64,000 bases of DNA from DATMRF01 sp035566435 (GCA_035566435.1 DATMRF010000143.1:1-64000); one strand, 5' to 3'. Positions 34,602 to 44,392 are shown, counted from the first letter of the stretch. Notes: generated by a model not told the origin, from the sequence alone. Program-made: numbers and translations.

Positions 34602-35348
34602 ACGCTAGACAACTGGACCGCCGAACAGTACAATTGAGACAAAGAGCGTGCACGGCATCGTGCACGGCATCGTGCACGATTGACTTTGGCAAGTTGTTCG
34701 GCTTCCGTGGGTTTACGAAAGCAGACTCGCAAATTTCCATCAAACAGTATCACGCAATGGTTGGCAGTTGATGATCGGCAGATGGAGTCACCCGAATCGA
34801 GCGGTCGATGGGTTTGCCTAACCCGGTTCCTGGCAGCGGTGCGAAAGTCTCTGGTCAGGGCCGGGCGAGCCGGCAGGACACTCTGAAAGCTGACCTTCAT
34901 CCTGGATATCAGAATAAGGCTTGCGGGAGAGGAAGGCAAGCTAACTCGGACACGGTGGAATCAATCCCAAACTGGTGCAGAAAACTCACCCGGTTGCGCA
35001 CCCACGACACCAATTGACTAGTCCGGATTGTTGACAGGCCTGTCCCGACCCAGCGGCAAGAAATGTGCCGGATCGCGCCACTTGTGTCCGGGCGCTGGCA
35101 AATTTTAAGACTCCGGCGCCGGCATCCCGGCACCGGCATCCCGAGGAGAAAGCCTTATTAGGGCATCTTTTGTTTAGTATCAGCCCGCTGGCAAGGAAGC
35201 TGCTAAGTGGAGTCGGCAGTAATAGACGCGCCGGATTGAAACGATGATTGGCAGCAACAGGAGCCCGAACCCATCTGTTGAAAGATCTCATCGTTACGCG
35301 GCTGAGCGCATCGCAGTAGTTATTGACTCTGTTTTACAACGTTGATTC
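34602..35348. other. Gene-poor gap with short repeats
   Basis: These 747 bases contain no open frame with convincing composition. At 34619-34700 an imperfect inverted pair GCCGAAC/GTTCGGC could be a fourth, weak attC-like site, and a 12-base tandem repeat lies inside it. Around 35113-35145 GGCATCCC is repeated twice. The region may hold decayed cassettes and the promoter for the coiled-coil protein gene. Confidence 0.5.
34647..34680. repeat. Tandem 12-base repeat CGTGCACGGCAT
   Basis: Two full copies and one 10-base copy lie head to tail. Each contains the palindrome GTGCAC, so the block can form alternative hairpins. It sits upstream of the first cassette-like gene. Confidence 0.6.
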
Positions 35349-38300
35349 ATGAAAAACTCCAACTCAACGAGTTCGCAAGACTCTTCCCCGCCCGCCGCCC
35401 CGCAGGCCCTGGGGTTTTCCCCGCGGCAGTGGTTGAAAACCAAACGCATTTCGTACTTAACACTGCCGTTGCTCGCCATGGCGACGGTGACGGAGTTCGT
35501 GATTTTGGCGACCGGTTGGAAATACCAGAAGGTGGTCTGCCTGCCTCAGGGCATGGGCGTCACTTTCCTCGGCATCGGTCCGATCGGCGCGACGATCCTT
35601 GCCTGCGAGTTGCTCAAACTGCCGCTGGCCATTTGGACCGCTTCACGCCAGGGCTGGCAAAAGGGTTTCATGCTGGTGGTCGGGCTGCCTCTGATTTGCG
35701 TACTGACATTTCAATTGGTGAAGGATATGGCCGTTTATGAAATGGGCGTGGCCATGACTCCCGCCAGCCAGATGCTCGAGAAGGCGTCCGCCGAGGACAT
35801 CAAAATTGCCCAGCTCAACGCCGAGTTGAAGGGCGTCGAGGAGAAGCGAGGCGAGCGCGATCGCAAGCTCGCCGAGTTGGCCGCGAAACAGGGCAAAGCC
35901 AAGGCCGAACTGGAGGAGTCGATCAAGCGCAATGAGGCTGCGCGTCAGGACGCGATCAACCTAACCGAGTATCAGAAGAAGGAGCTCTCCGAGGTCCAGG
36001 CCCGCGAGGCCAATATCATCGCCCAGTTCAATGCGGACACCGAGCAGCTCACCAAGACCGTTGCCGACCTGCGCGCGCGCCGCGAAGTCGAGGTGGGCCG
36101 CGCCACTAAATGGAACGCCGAAGAGGCCCGCATCGAGAATGCCTATAAAACGAAAATGACGGAATACGCGAATAAGAAAGCGGCTTATGACAAAGACAAG
36201 GCGGAGTACGACGGCGCCAACTTTCTCAAGCGTCAGTTGATGAAGGAACCCGTTAGTCCCGGCGTGCCGCCCGAGCGCGAGGCCAACACGATTCTTAAAC
36301 CCACCCTGGTGGCCGAGCTCGACGGGCAAATCAAGGCCAAAGAAGCGGAATTGCTCGCCGTCAATAACAAGCGCCGCGACCGGGTGGCCCAGGTGGACGC
36401 CGATGCCCGCCGGCTGCGCGAGCAATTTGACACCCGCTCTGGCACCAAGCGCGAAGAGGCGGACAAGAAGCGCGAAGAATTGTCAGCCGCCCTGGCCGCG
36501 TTGGCGAAGGAGGAGAAGACGGAACGGGAACAGATGGACAAAGAGTTTGATTCGGCGGTTCAAACGGTCGATGGGATTAAGGCCCAGATTGATGCCTGCC
36601 GCAAGCAGGCCGAGGGATTTTACGAGGCGCGTGAGGCCTCCATTCGAAAGACTCAGGTGCACCGCATCGCTACCACGGTGGAAATCGTGCGCGGCTTGAT
36701 CAAGGGTGAGCGCCCGATGTCGATTAAGGCCACGGCCAAGGAGCGCGGCGACATCCTGACCGACCAAATCAGCATGGTGCGGATCTGGGTTTATCCGGTG
36801 CTGGCTTTCATCGTTGCCTTCCTTCCGACCTTGATGGTTGAGATCGGGTTCTCGACCGTTTTCCAGCCCGAGCAGGTGCGTCCCGCTCATCGTCTCGGCT
36901 TCCTCGGCCGCCGCCTGCATTGGGTATATATTCGCGCCGGACGGATCAAGATGTTGCGCGCCGAACGTCTCGCCAGGCAGGCCTCCGGCCAGATCGCCGC
37001 CCGCGACCAGGCCCTGGCGCAGAAAGAAACGGAGTTGCAAACCGCTCGCGAAGCGCTCAGCGCTGCTGCAGCCGAGCACGAAGAGCAGTTGAAAAAGACG
37101 GAAGCGGAGCACGTCGAGCAGGCGAAGAAAAAGGAGACCGAGTGGGCGGCCAAACTTGCCGCTACTGCTGACTCGCTCAACCGCGCGATCGTCGAAAAAG
37201 ACGCGCTGCGCGATTCGCAGAACACAGAGGTCGAACGGCAGATTCAACTGCGGCAAGGCGCGTGGTCGGATCGGCTGGGTCAGTCCCGCCGGGAACTGGA
37301 CGAGCAGCGCGCGGCCTACGAGGCGCAGCGCACGGCGATGATGCAGGACCATCACGGGAAATTGATGCAGGTGACGGAGGATTACCGAACCCAACTGGTT
37401 CAGGCCCGTCGCCAGATTGAAGAAGCCGAATTGGCTGCCGTGGAAAAATCGGCCAGGCTGGCGCATGACTTGAAGGAAGCCCAGGAGGCCCGCGAGACAG
37501 CGGAAGCTCAGTTGAAACATGAGACGGATGGTCTGACCACCCAGTTGTCCCAGGCCCAGGAAGACGCCGCCCGTGAACTGGAGAAGGCCGCGCGTCAGGA
37601 GAAGAACCGTTTGGAGCGACAGCAATTGGAAGCTGATAAGACGCTACGCCAGAAATTGCAGCAGCAGGAATCCGCTTTCCAGGCGAAGCTGAAGCAGCGC
37701 GAAGAGGAACTGGCCATCAAAGCCGCCGCGAGGGAAACCGAATTGCAAAATCAGTTCACCTCCGATTTGCGCACGCACGAGGAAGAATGGGAACGCCGCG
37801 CCGAGTCGCGCGTCAATGCCATCGAGACCCGTTTGCGTCATGAAGCGCAGCAGAAGGAAGAATTGTTCCTGTCCAAATCGCGCCAGCGCGATCAACAATG
37901 GCAGGTGAAGTTGGATGCTCTCCGCGCCGAAGCGCAAGGGCAGACCACGGAGTTTATTCGCCGCGGCGAGTTGGCGGCCGAGGCCGCCCGACGCGAGGTG
38001 GAAACCCAGTTGCGGAAGGAAATCAAAGAGAAGGAAGAGGAATTCCAGGGCAGGTGGAAGCAGCGCGAGCAGGAATTGGCCACGCAACTGGACGCGCAGG
38101 CGGAGGCCCACCTGGTCACGGCGCGAGCCCAGTGGGAGACGGAGTCGGAGAAGAAGGCCCGCGCCGCCGCCGAAGCCTTCATGGCGGAGCTGGGACACCT
38201 CGAGAAGGAGCGCGACGAAGCGAAGCAAACGGCTGCCGATAGCGTCCGCCAACTGCAGAACCTGGAGAAAAAATTGACGGAAGCGTCCTCGTTCCTCAGC

Positions 38301-38369
38301 GGCTGGAAAAATGGAAAAAGACCGGTCGAGGAGGTCGAAACCAGCCGGGGCGGACGGACTGGAGTTTAG
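35349..38369 (+). CDS. Large membrane-anchored coiled-coil protein, unknown
   Basis: A 1006-residue protein of unknown function. Three membrane helices lie at about 34-56, 68-94 and 104-122. A Lys/Glu/Ala-rich coiled coil follows at about 140-450, a fourth membrane helix at about 477-503 (VRIWVYPVLAFIVAFLPTLM), and a second coiled coil of about 430 residues to near the end. The first coiled coil lies between membrane helices and the second after them, so by helix count both ends could face the cytoplasm with the middle coil outside, or the reverse. The TM-coil-TM layout is reminiscent of DUF4407 proteins, but this is far longer. No enzymatic motif is visible. It is monocistronic. Confidence 0.85.
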   Translation: MKNSNSTSSQDSSPPAAPQALGFSPRQWLKTKRISYLTLPLLAMATVTEFVILATGWKYQKVVCLPQGMGVTFLGIGPIGATILACELLKLPLAIWTASRQGWQKGFMLVVGLPLICVLTFQLVKDMAVYEMGVAMTPASQMLEKASAEDIKIAQLNAELKGVEEKRGERDRKLAELAAKQGKAKAELEESIKRNEAARQDAINLTEYQKKELSEVQAREANIIAQFNADTEQLTKTVADLRARREVEVGRATKWNAEEARIENAYKTKMTEYANKKAAYDKDKAEYDGANFLKRQLMKEPVSPGVPPEREANTILKPTLVAELDGQIKAKEAELLAVNNKRRDRVAQVDADARRLREQFDTRSGTKREEADKKREELSAALAALAKEEKTEREQMDKEFDSAVQTVDGIKAQIDACRKQAEGFYEAREASIRKTQVHRIATTVEIVRGLIKGERPMSIKATAKERGDILTDQISMVRIWVYPVLAFIVAFLPTLMVEIGFSTVFQPEQVRPAHRLGFLGRRLHWVYIRAGRIKMLRAERLARQASGQIAARDQALAQKETELQTAREALSAAAAEHEEQLKKTEAEHVEQAKKKETEWAAKLAATADSLNRAIVEKDALRDSQNTEVERQIQLRQGAWSDRLGQSRRELDEQRAAYEAQRTAMMQDHHGKLMQVTEDYRTQLVQARRQIEEAELAAVEKSARLAHDLKEAQEARETAEAQLKHETDGLTTQLSQAQEDAARELEKAARQEKNRLERQQLEADKTLRQKLQQQESAFQAKLKQREEELAIKAAARETELQNQFTSDLRTHEEEWERRAESRVNAIETRLRHEAQQKEELFLSKSRQRDQQWQVKLDALRAEAQGQTTEFIRRGELAAEAARREVETQLRKEIKEKEEEFQGRWKQREQELATQLDAQAEAHLVTARAQWETESEKKARAAAEAFMAELGHLEKERDEAKQTAADSVRQLQNLEKKLTEASSFLSGWKNGKRPVEEVETSRGGRTGV

Positions 38370-38932
38370 AGTAGACGCCTGAACCACGACCATCTTCCGC
38401 AGGATACTTTGCGACGCTGGGACGCCTAAAATCACCCCCTGCCGCGCACAACACCTTACGCCCGACGCGGTCGATCGCTCAGCCTGGGTTTGCGCGGACT
38501 CGGACGCCGCTCCTGACGGGTCGGTTGACGTTTTCTGACGGGTAAGTTGACGGGTAAATCGCAAAAAAATGCCCATTTTTTGCGGGTCCTGACGGGTTGA
38601 CGGGTCCACGCACCCCCAAGGGTATATACCCCCTGTGAGCTCGTCCTCGTCGTCCTCGTAATCGATCTGCACCCATCCGCAGCCATCTGCACCTATCTGC
38701 ACCCTTTTTCTCCGGCATCCGGTCGACTCGCACCCACGTCATTCCACGCCGCTACGAACTGATCCAAAGCAATCTGAACATTAAAAAACTTTTTCGATTC
38801 ACCTCTCCCTCGCGTGACCAGAAAGCCATTCACTGCTCACCCATCACCGTTCTCTGGATCTTGGACTTGAGACTTGAGACTGTCACGCCTGCTTTCGACC
38901 GCGATCGACTTCGAGGAGTCGTTGACTTCCCT
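38370..38932. other. Gene-free stretch after the coiled-coil gene
   Basis: These 563 bases have no supported gene. They contain five direct TGACGGGT repeats around an AT-rich hairpin (38514-38605), then the palindrome GGTATATACC (38620-38629) and a run of ATCTGCACC-type repeats (about 38664-38702). The end is unremarkable. Confidence 0.6.
38514..38605. repeat. Iteron-like cluster of five TGACGGGT repeats with hairpin
   Basis: Direct copies start at 38514, 38536, 38548, 38590 and 38598, plus a partial TTGACG at 38525. Between copies three and four lies the hairpin GCAAAAAAAT-GCCC-ATTTTTTGC (38561-38583). Direct same-orientation repeats next to AT-rich DNA are typical of protein-binding arrays such as iterons. 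The hairpin could alternatively end transcripts from the coiled-coil gene. Confidence 0.65.
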
Positions 38933-41038
38933 CTATTGCCCCTTCCGAATTCCTGCTTGGGTCAAATCAATCGGTTGGAAACCTAACTTGAGTGCCGGGG
39001 AATTCGACTGGAGATGAAAGTCGTTTTTTGACGGGGCCAGGAAGAGCGGGTCGGCGATGAGGGAATGCTCGTCGTGGCCGCGGGCTCGCCACTCCTCAAG
39101 AGAGGCATTCTCAAAACGAAGCGGCTTTGCATCGGGCCGTGCGTCGAAGTAAACGTTCCAATCCATTTGATAATGGTCGTTTGACCAGTTTCCGCCGAGG
39201 ACAACACCGGTGTCGAAATAGACGATGTTGGTGGCGAAGGTAAAGCTGGTGTGGGGTTCCAGCCGCGTGCGCTGGAGCTGGTGATCACGGGCGAAGGCGA
39301 AGACGTTGTTCTCGACGACGTTGGTGGCACCGTAATGCTGGTGGAAGCCGCCATGGGTCGTGCGATAAACGACGTTGCTCTGGGCGACGATGCTGCTGCT
39401 GCCTTCGTCGAAATAAATGCCCCAGCCGCCATAGCGCAATCCCGCGATGTCGTGCCAGAGGTTATTCAGGACCCGAGTGCCGGGCTGCATGCCGAGCGTG
39501 TAGATGCCGCCCATGTCGCTCAGGATCGGGCCGTCGCCGTCGGATCTTACACCGATGTGATGGACGTGATTGAAGGCGACGAGGTTGTTGGTGGCGAGGG
39601 CCGGTCCGTAGCCCCAGGTCCAGCCGATGGAGATGCCGGTGTAATAGAAGTCGTGGATGAGATTATGCGTGAGGCGATTGTCCGGGGATTGCCCCACCCA
39701 GATGCCGATGGCGCTGTGGAACATTTTACCGCCGTCGTGAATGGCGCAATTGCTGACTTCGTTGGCGCGGGTTTGATCTGCAGGTAGGTTGCGAATGGCG
39801 GTTTCGCCAATTTTAATTCCACCGGCGCCGAGATCGGAGAAGTCGCAGCCGGTGAGCCGGTTTTGCTGGCAGCCGCGAGCCAGTTCGAGGCCGTAGTCGC
39901 CGATATGGATGAAAGCGCAGTTCTCGAACGCGCACTCGCGCACGCCTTGGCCCCAAACAGCGCCGGGAACACCGATGGCGGCCTGGCCGAACCCGCCCAC
40001 CTCAGCCTCCGGCGGAGGCGAGATGTTCGGTTTGGTGTTATCCTGGTTGAAGCCTTGCGGGAAACACCATTCGGTATGGCTAAAAGTAAGGCCGCGGAAC
40101 ACGAGCGTTTCGACGAACTGGCCGGATTCGGGCCGGCCCTCAACGCGAACCACTTGAGTGAGAACCGGCGCAATGGCCTCGACATTTTTCAGAGACTCCC
40201 CAGGCCTCGGTTCGTAATAGAGCGTGCCGCCGGCGCGGTCGAGATACCATTCGCCGGGCTGGTCGAGCGCTTCGAACGCGCCTTCGAGGTAGTAGGGGTC
40301 GCCGGGGTCGAGATGGAACACCGAGCGTTTGTTGAAACTAACGATATGGTCCTTGTCATCGACGGAAAAAACCGGAAGCCGCGACTCGACCCAGCGGCTC
40401 ATCACGACGACCTCCGCTTCGGTGGCGGTTTTCCACGCCGGCAAATCGCCCGGATGAAAAGCGAACTGCGTCTGGCCTTTGATCCACTCGGGAGGATTCT
40501 CCAGCAAGCCGGCCACTTTGAAGTAACCCTGGTTCGGATGCCGGGCGCGGACGGCCCGCTGGCCATTGACCCAAAGTTCGCGGAAGAACCATTTGCCGTC
40601 ACGAACCTCGGGCAGCGTGGCAGCCCAGAGTTTCCGGTTGTCGATGGTCACAGCTTTCCAGTCGTTGATGCGGCGGCCACCGCTGACCACGGGCTTTTCG
40701 CCGGCAAACGAGGACAGGGCGAGTCCGGAATCTTCGGGCTTGAGCACCAGCGGCTCGGCCAGAACATACCTGCCCTCGCGAAGGAAGATTGAGACGGGCT
40801 GGCCGGGCGTGGAACCTGTCTTTTGCCGCCATTCGCGCGCGGCGGCCACCGCACGCGGGAGCGTCGCAAAAGGGCCGTCGGTTTTTCCCCAGTTCGGGGA
40901 AGGCCGGCTGCCGGACCACTGGTCGTTCCCACGGGGCGAGACGAAGAAGACGCCCGGGCCGGGTTTGGGTGCAGGGGCGGCGGGAAGGTGGAGCGGCAGC
41001 GAGCCGGCAAGGAGGAAGCAGACAAGAACGCGAGTCAT
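38933..41038 (-). CDS. Secreted right-handed beta-helix protein, glycosidase-like
   Basis: A 701-residue secreted protein. The signal peptide ends near LHLPAAPAP. An N-terminal segment GVFFVSPRGNDQWSG and LPRAVAAARE is typical of parallel beta-helix enzymes that act on polysaccharides. The middle has a beta-sandwich insert with RELWVNGQRAVRARHPN, then coils with N-x-I/V/L-x-x-N steps such as NNLVAFNHVHHIG and NNLWHDIAGLRYGGWGIYFDEGS. The layout resembles GH141 (fucosidase/xylanase) proteins, but the family call is tentative and catalytic residues were not placed. It heads away from the coiled-coil gene and is followed upstream by three more carbohydrate genes on the same strand. Confidence 0.8.
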   Translation of the reverse strand: MTRVLVCFLLAGSLPLHLPAAPAPKPGPGVFFVSPRGNDQWSGSRPSPNWGKTDGPFATLPRAVAAAREWRQKTGSTPGQPVSIFLREGRYVLAEPLVLKPEDSGLALSSFAGEKPVVSGGRRINDWKAVTIDNRKLWAATLPEVRDGKWFFRELWVNGQRAVRARHPNQGYFKVAGLLENPPEWIKGQTQFAFHPGDLPAWKTATEAEVVVMSRWVESRLPVFSVDDKDHIVSFNKRSVFHLDPGDPYYLEGAFEALDQPGEWYLDRAGGTLYYEPRPGESLKNVEAIAPVLTQVVRVEGRPESGQFVETLVFRGLTFSHTEWCFPQGFNQDNTKPNISPPPEAEVGGFGQAAIGVPGAVWGQGVRECAFENCAFIHIGDYGLELARGCQQNRLTGCDFSDLGAGGIKIGETAIRNLPADQTRANEVSNCAIHDGGKMFHSAIGIWVGQSPDNRLTHNLIHDFYYTGISIGWTWGYGPALATNNLVAFNHVHHIGVRSDGDGPILSDMGGIYTLGMQPGTRVLNNLWHDIAGLRYGGWGIYFDEGSSSIVAQSNVVYRTTHGGFHQHYGATNVVENNVFAFARDHQLQRTRLEPHTSFTFATNIVYFDTGVVLGGNWSNDHYQMDWNVYFDARPDAKPLRFENASLEEWRARGHDEHSLIADPLFLAPSKNDFHLQSNSPALKLGFQPIDLTQAGIRKGQ

Positions 41039-41095
41039 GGCAGGAGACCGGGATGTGAGGAGGGATCGGTGACGAGGATGAAGTTTTGAGGCAGG

Positions 41096-42451
41096 TTAGT
41101 CCGCGGCATTATTGCTGAGCAGGGCGCTTTTGCTGTGGTTGGTCACGCGGGCTTTGCCGGTGAAGATGTTGTCGCTGATCACCGCGCGCCGGACCTCTTC
41201 GCCCAGCTCGATCTGAGGTTTGTCCTGCCGAAATTCGCAGCCACGGACCAGGACCGTGCCGGTTGCGACCTGCAGGGCATGCCGGCCTTCGTTTTTGTGG
41301 TCCCACTGCATGAAAGTGCAATCACTGAATCCGACCGTGCCGCGGCCGGCGATGGTTGCGATCTGGTTGCACGGTCCCCAAAAGGCGCAGTTTACAAGAC
41401 GGACACTGCCTCGATTCGTGGCCTCGACGCGGACCATGGTCGGGTCCGGCCCATGAAAGGAGACGAACTCGCCGTTGGAAATCAGCAACGCCATCGGAGC
41501 GCAATTCTCGACCACGAGCGCGGTGAAACAATCATCCGCGCCGATGCCCAGAAAGTTGCCGTTGCAGACGCCTTTTTGGGTTTGAATAAATTTGTAGCCG
41601 GCGTTGTAGCCGAAGCAAAAGGTGTTGAAGACGTACTGCCAGTCGCTACGCCCGAAGATGAAAGCCTCGCCGTGCGCCTGCTGCCACTGGAAAAGGCGCG
41701 GCTTCAAACTCCACCAGGGATTGAAATGGACGTTTTCGATGCGGCCGATGTCGTAAATGTCATCGACGTAAATTCCGCGGCGAAGCGGCTGGCCCTGGAC
41801 GTCACGGATGAGGTGGCGTTCGTTGTGAGCGGCGTCGATGCCATTGTAGGGATTCAGCAACTCGACCTCGAGCACAGCCGGATTCTTGCCGCGCATCGCG
41901 ATGGCATAGGGATAGGGGACAGGCTCCTCCGCCGGGTTCTGCTCGGGATAATAAATCACGACGCCTTTGAGCGTGGTGTTGTGATTTAACGTGATGAAGG
42001 CGGGGCCGTCCTCTTTGCCCCGGTTCTCGGAGACGAGGAAAGTGGTGCCGTCATCAGTGGGTTTGGGCAAGCCCGGATCACGGATACCGTTGTGGGCGGG
42101 GACCGACTCCCAGACACCTTTCAACGTGACGGCTTTGGGGATACTGAGGTGGCCGGCGAAGAAGTAGCTCCCGCGCGGGGCATACACCACGCCGCCGCCG
42201 GTTTGCGAGGCGGTGTCCATAGCCTTCTGGAAGGCGACGGTGTCGTCGGTTTTGCCGTCGGCTTTGGCACCGAAATCGAGAACGGAATAGACATCCGGAT
42301 TCGGGCTGGCGGCGAGGGCGGCGGTGCAGAGGAAAGCCACCAGGAGCCCAATTGAGCGGCAGGTTACTCCTCGGGCTGGGCCTCGGAAACGAGTCAAGGC
42401 AATCGAGGACAAGGAAGAGCTGCCGCGGAGCGCGCTGGCATCCTGGACCAT
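41096..42451 (-). CDS. Secreted pectate-lyase-like beta-helix protein
   Basis: A 451-residue protein with a pectate_lyase_3 type start: VYSVLDFGAKADGKTDDTVA and QKAMDTASQTGGGVVYAPRG. This is followed by beta-helix coils to the end (VRLVNCAFWGPCNQIATIAG, VISDNIFTGKARV). Such folds bind or cleave galacturonan and related chains. Start choice is uncertain. ATG 42451 is used, but the signal peptide (GLLVAFLCTAALAA) begins about 32 residues later, and a TTG about 18 residues before it could be the real start. Codons near the ATG overlap DNA close to a dispersed palindrome, which supports a later start. No active-site residues were assigned. Confidence 0.75.
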   Translation of the reverse strand: MVQDASALRGSSSLSSIALTRFRGPARGVTCRSIGLLVAFLCTAALAASPNPDVYSVLDFGAKADGKTDDTVAFQKAMDTASQTGGGVVYAPRGSYFFAGHLSIPKAVTLKGVWESVPAHNGIRDPGLPKPTDDGTTFLVSENRGKEDGPAFITLNHNTTLKGVVIYYPEQNPAEEPVPYPYAIAMRGKNPAVLEVELLNPYNGIDAAHNERHLIRDVQGQPLRRGIYVDDIYDIGRIENVHFNPWWSLKPRLFQWQQAHGEAFIFGRSDWQYVFNTFCFGYNAGYKFIQTQKGVCNGNFLGIGADDCFTALVVENCAPMALLISNGEFVSFHGPDPTMVRVEATNRGSVRLVNCAFWGPCNQIATIAGRGTVGFSDCTFMQWDHKNEGRHALQVATGTVLVRGCEFRQDKPQIELGEEVRRAVISDNIFTGKARVTNHSKSALLSNNAAD

Positions 42452-42470
42452 GCCGGTTAAGCGTGGTAAT

Positions 42471-42492
42471 GGCGCGTTCGGGACAGCGCGCC
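42471..42492. repeat. Palindrome GGCGCGTT...AGCGCGCC, second copy
   Basis: A near copy of the 183-204 element, with the same CCTACCTT flank. It lies just upstream of the beta-helix gene, so here it could not be a terminator for that gene. Two copies next to unrelated genes suggest a dispersed repeat family. Confidence 0.6.
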
Positions 42493-42556
42493 CTACCTTC
42501 GGCAGTGAAGAAGTGAGCAACATTTTTGCGAAGCGATTAACAAGTAACGTGGACGG

Positions 42557-44392
42557 CTATTTGGACGATTTCTGCGACGAGATCGCAGCGCGGTTGGCAG
42601 CGGCGACTTTTTGCCAATCCATTTTCACCATCTCGCGGTCGTAGGTCATCAGGCCGTTGACTTCCACTTCCACATCGGTGGTTTGAGTATAGACGGCGGC
42701 GGACAATCCCTTCTCGCCGACCAGAGGAACGAGTTTGGTGACCAGGTCGAGGTAGGCCGAGGTGAGCGCAGGAGCGTTGGTGTAGCTGCGGTAGCCCCAG
42801 TTCTTTTCCGATTGCCAGGTGTGGCCGCTGAGAGGCAGGCCGAGCCCGCCGAATTCGCCCAGCACGATGGCGCGTTTCTGCTCCGGTTCGGGCGCGCCGG
42901 GACCAGGATACTTGTGCATGTCGTTGACGTCGCCGACGCCGCGGTCGGCCCAACCACTGGTGTCATCGACGAGTCGCGAGGGGTCGCGCTGCTTGATAGA
43001 TTCAGCGACGCGCGCGGTCTCCCATTGGCCCCAGCCCTCGTTGTAGGGCACCCACATAACGATGCAAGGATGGTTGCCCCGGCCTTCAACCAGGGCAGCC
43101 AGTTCGAGCTCAAATCCATTGCCCGATTCGGGTGAGCGCGTGATGTCGGGGTCCCGCGGGCGGATATATTTGTCGCCACTGGGCATGTCCTGCCAGACGA
43201 GGAGGCCGAGTTTGTCGCACCAATAATACCAGCGGTCGGGCTCCACCTTCACGTGCTTTCGCGCCAGGTTGAAGCCGAGCTTTTTGGTGGTCTCAATGTC
43301 GGAGCGCAGGGCTTCGTCGGTTGGCGCGGTGTAAAGGCCATCGGGCCAGAAGCCCTGGTCGAGCGGACCGAACTGGAAATAAGGCTGGTTGTTCAACATC
43401 AGGCGGGTGAACCCGTTCTGGTCCTTGCCGAGCGAGGTTTTCCGCATACCGAAATAGCTTTCGACTTTGTCGAGGGTCCGGCCACCGAGCTTCAACCGAG
43501 CGACCAACGTGTACAGGTGCGGGTGTTCAGGCGACCAGAGCTTCGGACGGTCCAGTTGGAGTCGCAGATCCGTTCCCGGCGCGCCCTTCGCACTGGCGAC
43601 CTCGGCGATACCATCGCGGGCGCTTAACTCTACCGAGTATCCGCTGACCAGCGACGGGGTCGTCGGGCGGACGATGACGCTGTTGTGGTCAATGTCCGGC
43701 GTGATTTTCAGGCCGGTGAAATACGCGGCATCGACGGGTTCGAGCCAAACGGTTTGCCAAATGCCGCTGGTAGGCGTGTACCAGATGCCGCCGGGTTTGC
43801 GGACTTGCTTGCCGCGGGGTTGGGTGCCGGCATCGGTCGGGTCCCAAACCGAGACGAGCAGTTCGTTCGGAACGGCGGGCTTGATCGCGCCCGTGATGTC
43901 GAGGGTAAAGCCGTCGTATCCACCGCGATGCCAGCCCACCTCTTTTCCGTTGACCCACACGGTAGTCTCGAAATCGACGGCGCCGAAATGCAGCAGCACG
44001 CGGCGCCCGAGCCATTTGCGCGGCAGTTCGAAGGTGCGTTGATACCACATGCGGTCGTTCTCGGTGACGCGCTGCATGACGCCCGAAAGCGCGGACTCGA
44101 CCGGGAACGGCACCAGGATTTGGGTTTGAACGGCGGCGTTGGTGGCGTCTTTGGGGGTGATGGCGAAATCCCAGAGTCCGTTGAGGTTGAGCCAATCGGA
44201 GCGGACGAGTTGGGGCCGTGGGTATTCGGGGTGGGCATTATGGGGGGAAACGTCAGCAGCCCAGCGGGTCTTGAGCGGGCCCTGCATCGCCACCCAAGCG
44301 GACGCAGGAAGATGGGAAAGAAACAGAATTGCGGGGAGAGCCCATCTGCGCGCGGAATGAAACATAATAGAGAAAAGCGGTTTTTTGATCAT
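42557..44392 (-). CDS. GH2 family glycoside hydrolase, exported
   Basis: A 611-residue exported enzyme. The signal peptide covers about 1-32. A jelly-roll sugar-binding domain (NLNGLWDFAITP, VWVNGKEVGWHRGGYDGF) comes first, then an Ig-like domain, then the TIM barrel. The barrel shows NLARKHVKVEPDRWYYWCDKLG, VPYNEGWG with the probable acid/base Glu452, and VLGEFGG with the probable nucleophile Glu513. GH2 enzymes release beta-galactose, beta-glucuronate, beta-mannose or alpha-L-arabinose; the subfamily cannot be fixed by eye. The start at 44392 gives a plain signal; an ATG at 44365 is possible. It is one of a run of four carbohydrate genes. Confidence 0.9.
   Translation of the reverse strand: MIKKPLFSIMFHSARRWALPAILFLSHLPASAWVAMQGPLKTRWAADVSPHNAHPEYPRPQLVRSDWLNLNGLWDFAITPKDATNAAVQTQILVPFPVESALSGVMQRVTENDRMWYQRTFELPRKWLGRRVLLHFGAVDFETTVWVNGKEVGWHRGGYDGFTLDITGAIKPAVPNELLVSVWDPTDAGTQPRGKQVRKPGGIWYTPTSGIWQTVWLEPVDAAYFTGLKITPDIDHNSVIVRPTTPSLVSGYSVELSARDGIAEVASAKGAPGTDLRLQLDRPKLWSPEHPHLYTLVARLKLGGRTLDKVESYFGMRKTSLGKDQNGFTRLMLNNQPYFQFGPLDQGFWPDGLYTAPTDEALRSDIETTKKLGFNLARKHVKVEPDRWYYWCDKLGLLVWQDMPSGDKYIRPRDPDITRSPESGNGFELELAALVEGRGNHPCIVMWVPYNEGWGQWETARVAESIKQRDPSRLVDDTSGWADRGVGDVNDMHKYPGPGAPEPEQKRAIVLGEFGGLGLPLSGHTWQSEKNWGYRSYTNAPALTSAYLDLVTKLVPLVGEKGLSAAVYTQTTDVEVEVNGLMTYDREMVKMDWQKVAAANRAAISSQKSSK

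Noticed and set aside
34598..34939. 113-codon minus-strand frame upstream of the first cassette-like gene
   Set aside because: Its end runs through the tandem 12-mer, giving an Arg/Cys/Ala repeat, and it overlaps the next gene's start; no family features.
38561..38583. Intrinsic terminator for the coiled-coil protein gene
   Set aside because: The A/T stem is nearly 200 bases past the stop, lacks a GC-rich stem and lies within the TGACGGGT array, so a binding-array role is at least as likely; not listed as a terminator.
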